From: Bacteroidales bacterium
GTDB taxonomy: Bacteria; Bacteroidota; Bacteroidia; Bacteroidales; WCHB1-69
Reading direction: 5' to 3'
Assembly (NCBI GenBank): GCA_031264975.1
Contig: JAISDH010000063.1
Location: 1 to 7,099, forward strand
DNA: 7,099 bases
In this document: positions 6,120 to 7,099 of the stretch, one piece after another
Numbering within the stretch: position 1 is the stretch's first letter
Layout: each line of letters starts with the position of its first letter
The notes under the pieces: generated by a model
Told to the model about the DNA's origin: nothing
Databases searched by the model: none
What the model saw: only the letters and a program-made list of their open reading frames with translations
Translations under genes and position numbers: made by a program

Positions 6120-7099
6120 TTACAGGATTGCTATCTTCTCTATTTTTTCCGTCGATTTTCCATCCGGAGTCATTACTTGCAGTTTGTAAATATATATGCC
6201 TCTGGCAAGTTTGTCTCCGTAATCATCTAAACCGTTCCATGGAATAGGGTTGGAACGAAAGCCTGAATTTTGTTGTGATTCTATATGCGTCCATACTATT
6301 TTCCCCGATATGGTAAATACCTGAACCCTGATTCTTAATAAGGTATTGGGACGATTGTGTTCAAAGAAAAACTGGGTGGAAGTAGTAAAGGGATTGGGGT
6401 AATTCAAAACATGTTTTATCTTTAAATCTTCGTCCTTCACCACTTCAAAATTAATGGTTTCTTCGTTCATATTGTTTACAATATCCCATGCTCGGAGCGT
6501 CAAGGTGTGAGCGCCTTCTGCAAGCGGACTCAAAAGATAACTTAATGAACCGGAGACAAAACTGTTGGTGTCATATTCAAAAAAATCATTCAAGACAATA
6601 CTCTTCGACATGTCCCCGTCAACAGTAGCAAGAATATCATGTCCAATACCTGTTCCGGTGGTGTTAATGCCGCTTTCATCGGCAAGTTTTGCATGGAGAA
6701 GCGGCGTGGTGGAAGTCAATCCGCCATTGACAAACTTCTTTTCCATATCGTTAAAATAAAGCGTAATCTCCGGACCGGTATTATCATCAATAATGGTGTC
6801 TTTCATGCCTCCGATAAGTACTGTATCGTAACCTTTTGCATCCCTTCCCTTTTCCATCGCGTAGTAACTTATTTTTCCCATCCCATACTCATAATTAATA
6901 TCTTTGGGCGTCATGAAACTGAAGGAAAAATATCCGTTTTCTATTTTGGATTTGCCCTTAAAGATAATGCTTTTTTGCAACGGAAACTTTTTGTCATCCG
7001 TGATAGCAGGGTTAATTGTCGGAACGCTGTCTGTCTTGTCGTAGATAGTTGGGTATAACCAGCCGTTAAAATCACCAAAGGGAACATTCGTATTGTCTG
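6120..7099 (-). CDS. porU: Type IX secretion sortase PorU, C-terminal part
   Basis: The reading frame runs open off the right edge, so this is the last 325 residues of a protein usually over 1,100 long. PorU is the gingipain-family cysteine protease on the cell surface that removes the C-terminal signal of T9SS cargo and links it to A-LPS. The catalytic domain lies outside the window. Visible here are a stretch near the edge (FNGWLYPTIYDK), then FKGK and FSFSFMTPKDINYEYG (about 58-73 of the fragment), a beta-rich region, and a final domain of about 95 residues starting LNYPNPF (231-237). That last domain also has WNGLDDYGDKLARGIYIYKL and resembles the T9SS C-terminal signal domain, which PorU is known to keep. 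Identity is supported independently by porV immediately downstream. A TTG at 6980 inside the frame is not the start, because family sequence continues upstream of it. Confidence 0.93.
   Translation of the reverse strand, partial: DNTNVPFGDFNGWLYPTIYDKTDSVPTINPAITDDKKFPLQKSIIFKGKSKIENGYFSFSFMTPKDINYEYGMGKISYYAMEKGRDAKGYDTVLIGGMKDTIIDDNTGPEITLYFNDMEKKFVNGGLTSTTPLLHAKLADESGINTTGTGIGHDILATVDGDMSKSIVLNDFFEYDTNSFVSGSLSYLLSPLAEGAHTLTLRAWDIVNNMNEETINFEVVKDEDLKIKHVLNYPNPFTTSTQFFFEHNRPNTLLRIRVQVFTISGKIVWTHIESQQNSGFRSNPIPWNGLDDYGDKLARGIYIYKLQVMTPDGKSTEKIEKIAIL

Noticed and set aside
6639..7058. 139-codon plus-strand open frame opposite porU
   Set aside because: Opposite conserved PorU sequence and without family features of its own.

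Overview
The window looks like a chromosomal segment from a member of the Bacteroidota, most likely the order Bacteroidales. Several things point there: a Bacteroidales-style L34 protein, PorU and PorV of the type IX secretion system (T9SS), a DUF2795-type small acidic protein, two exact copies of a Bacteroidota-type promoter (TTG, 20 bases, TACTTTTGCGG), and no clear Shine-Dalgarno sites before the genes. The DNA is AT-rich by eye. The species cannot be told from this sequence alone.

Layout. The left part (1-3641) reads on the plus strand: rpmH (L34), a 193-base gap with a strong hairpin, der (double-GTPase ribosome assembly factor), and, three bases later, a five-helix membrane protein with an extracytoplasmic LtaS/sulfatase-fold domain. 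The gap 3642-4083 has no credible gene. It holds several families of 7-base tandem repeats, a pyrimidine-rich stretch, an A/T hairpin terminator, a 12-base direct repeat and a well-formed promoter. That promoter serves a 73-residue DUF2795-like protein (4084-4305). The right part (4328-7099) reads on the minus strand as porU (3' part only), porV and ispF, closely spaced and probably one transcript. ispF meets the DUF2795 gene tail to tail, 22 bases apart.

How the genes work together. rpmH and der both concern the large ribosomal subunit. The LtaS-like protein shares der's transcript but probably modifies the envelope. PorU and PorV form the outer-membrane end of T9SS: PorV carries cargo to PorU, which removes the C-terminal signal and attaches the protein to the surface. 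IspF makes an isoprenoid precursor in the cytoplasm; its place after porV matches the order I recall from Porphyromonas gingivalis.

Most of the window is ordinary conserved core genome. The parts worth a second look are non-coding: a minus-strand promoter plus hairpin between rpmH and der that could make a roughly 70-nt RNA, the heptamer-repeat island after the LtaS-like gene, the missing terminator between ispF and the DUF2795 gene, and the non-ATG start of ispF. I did not find a clear new multi-gene system.
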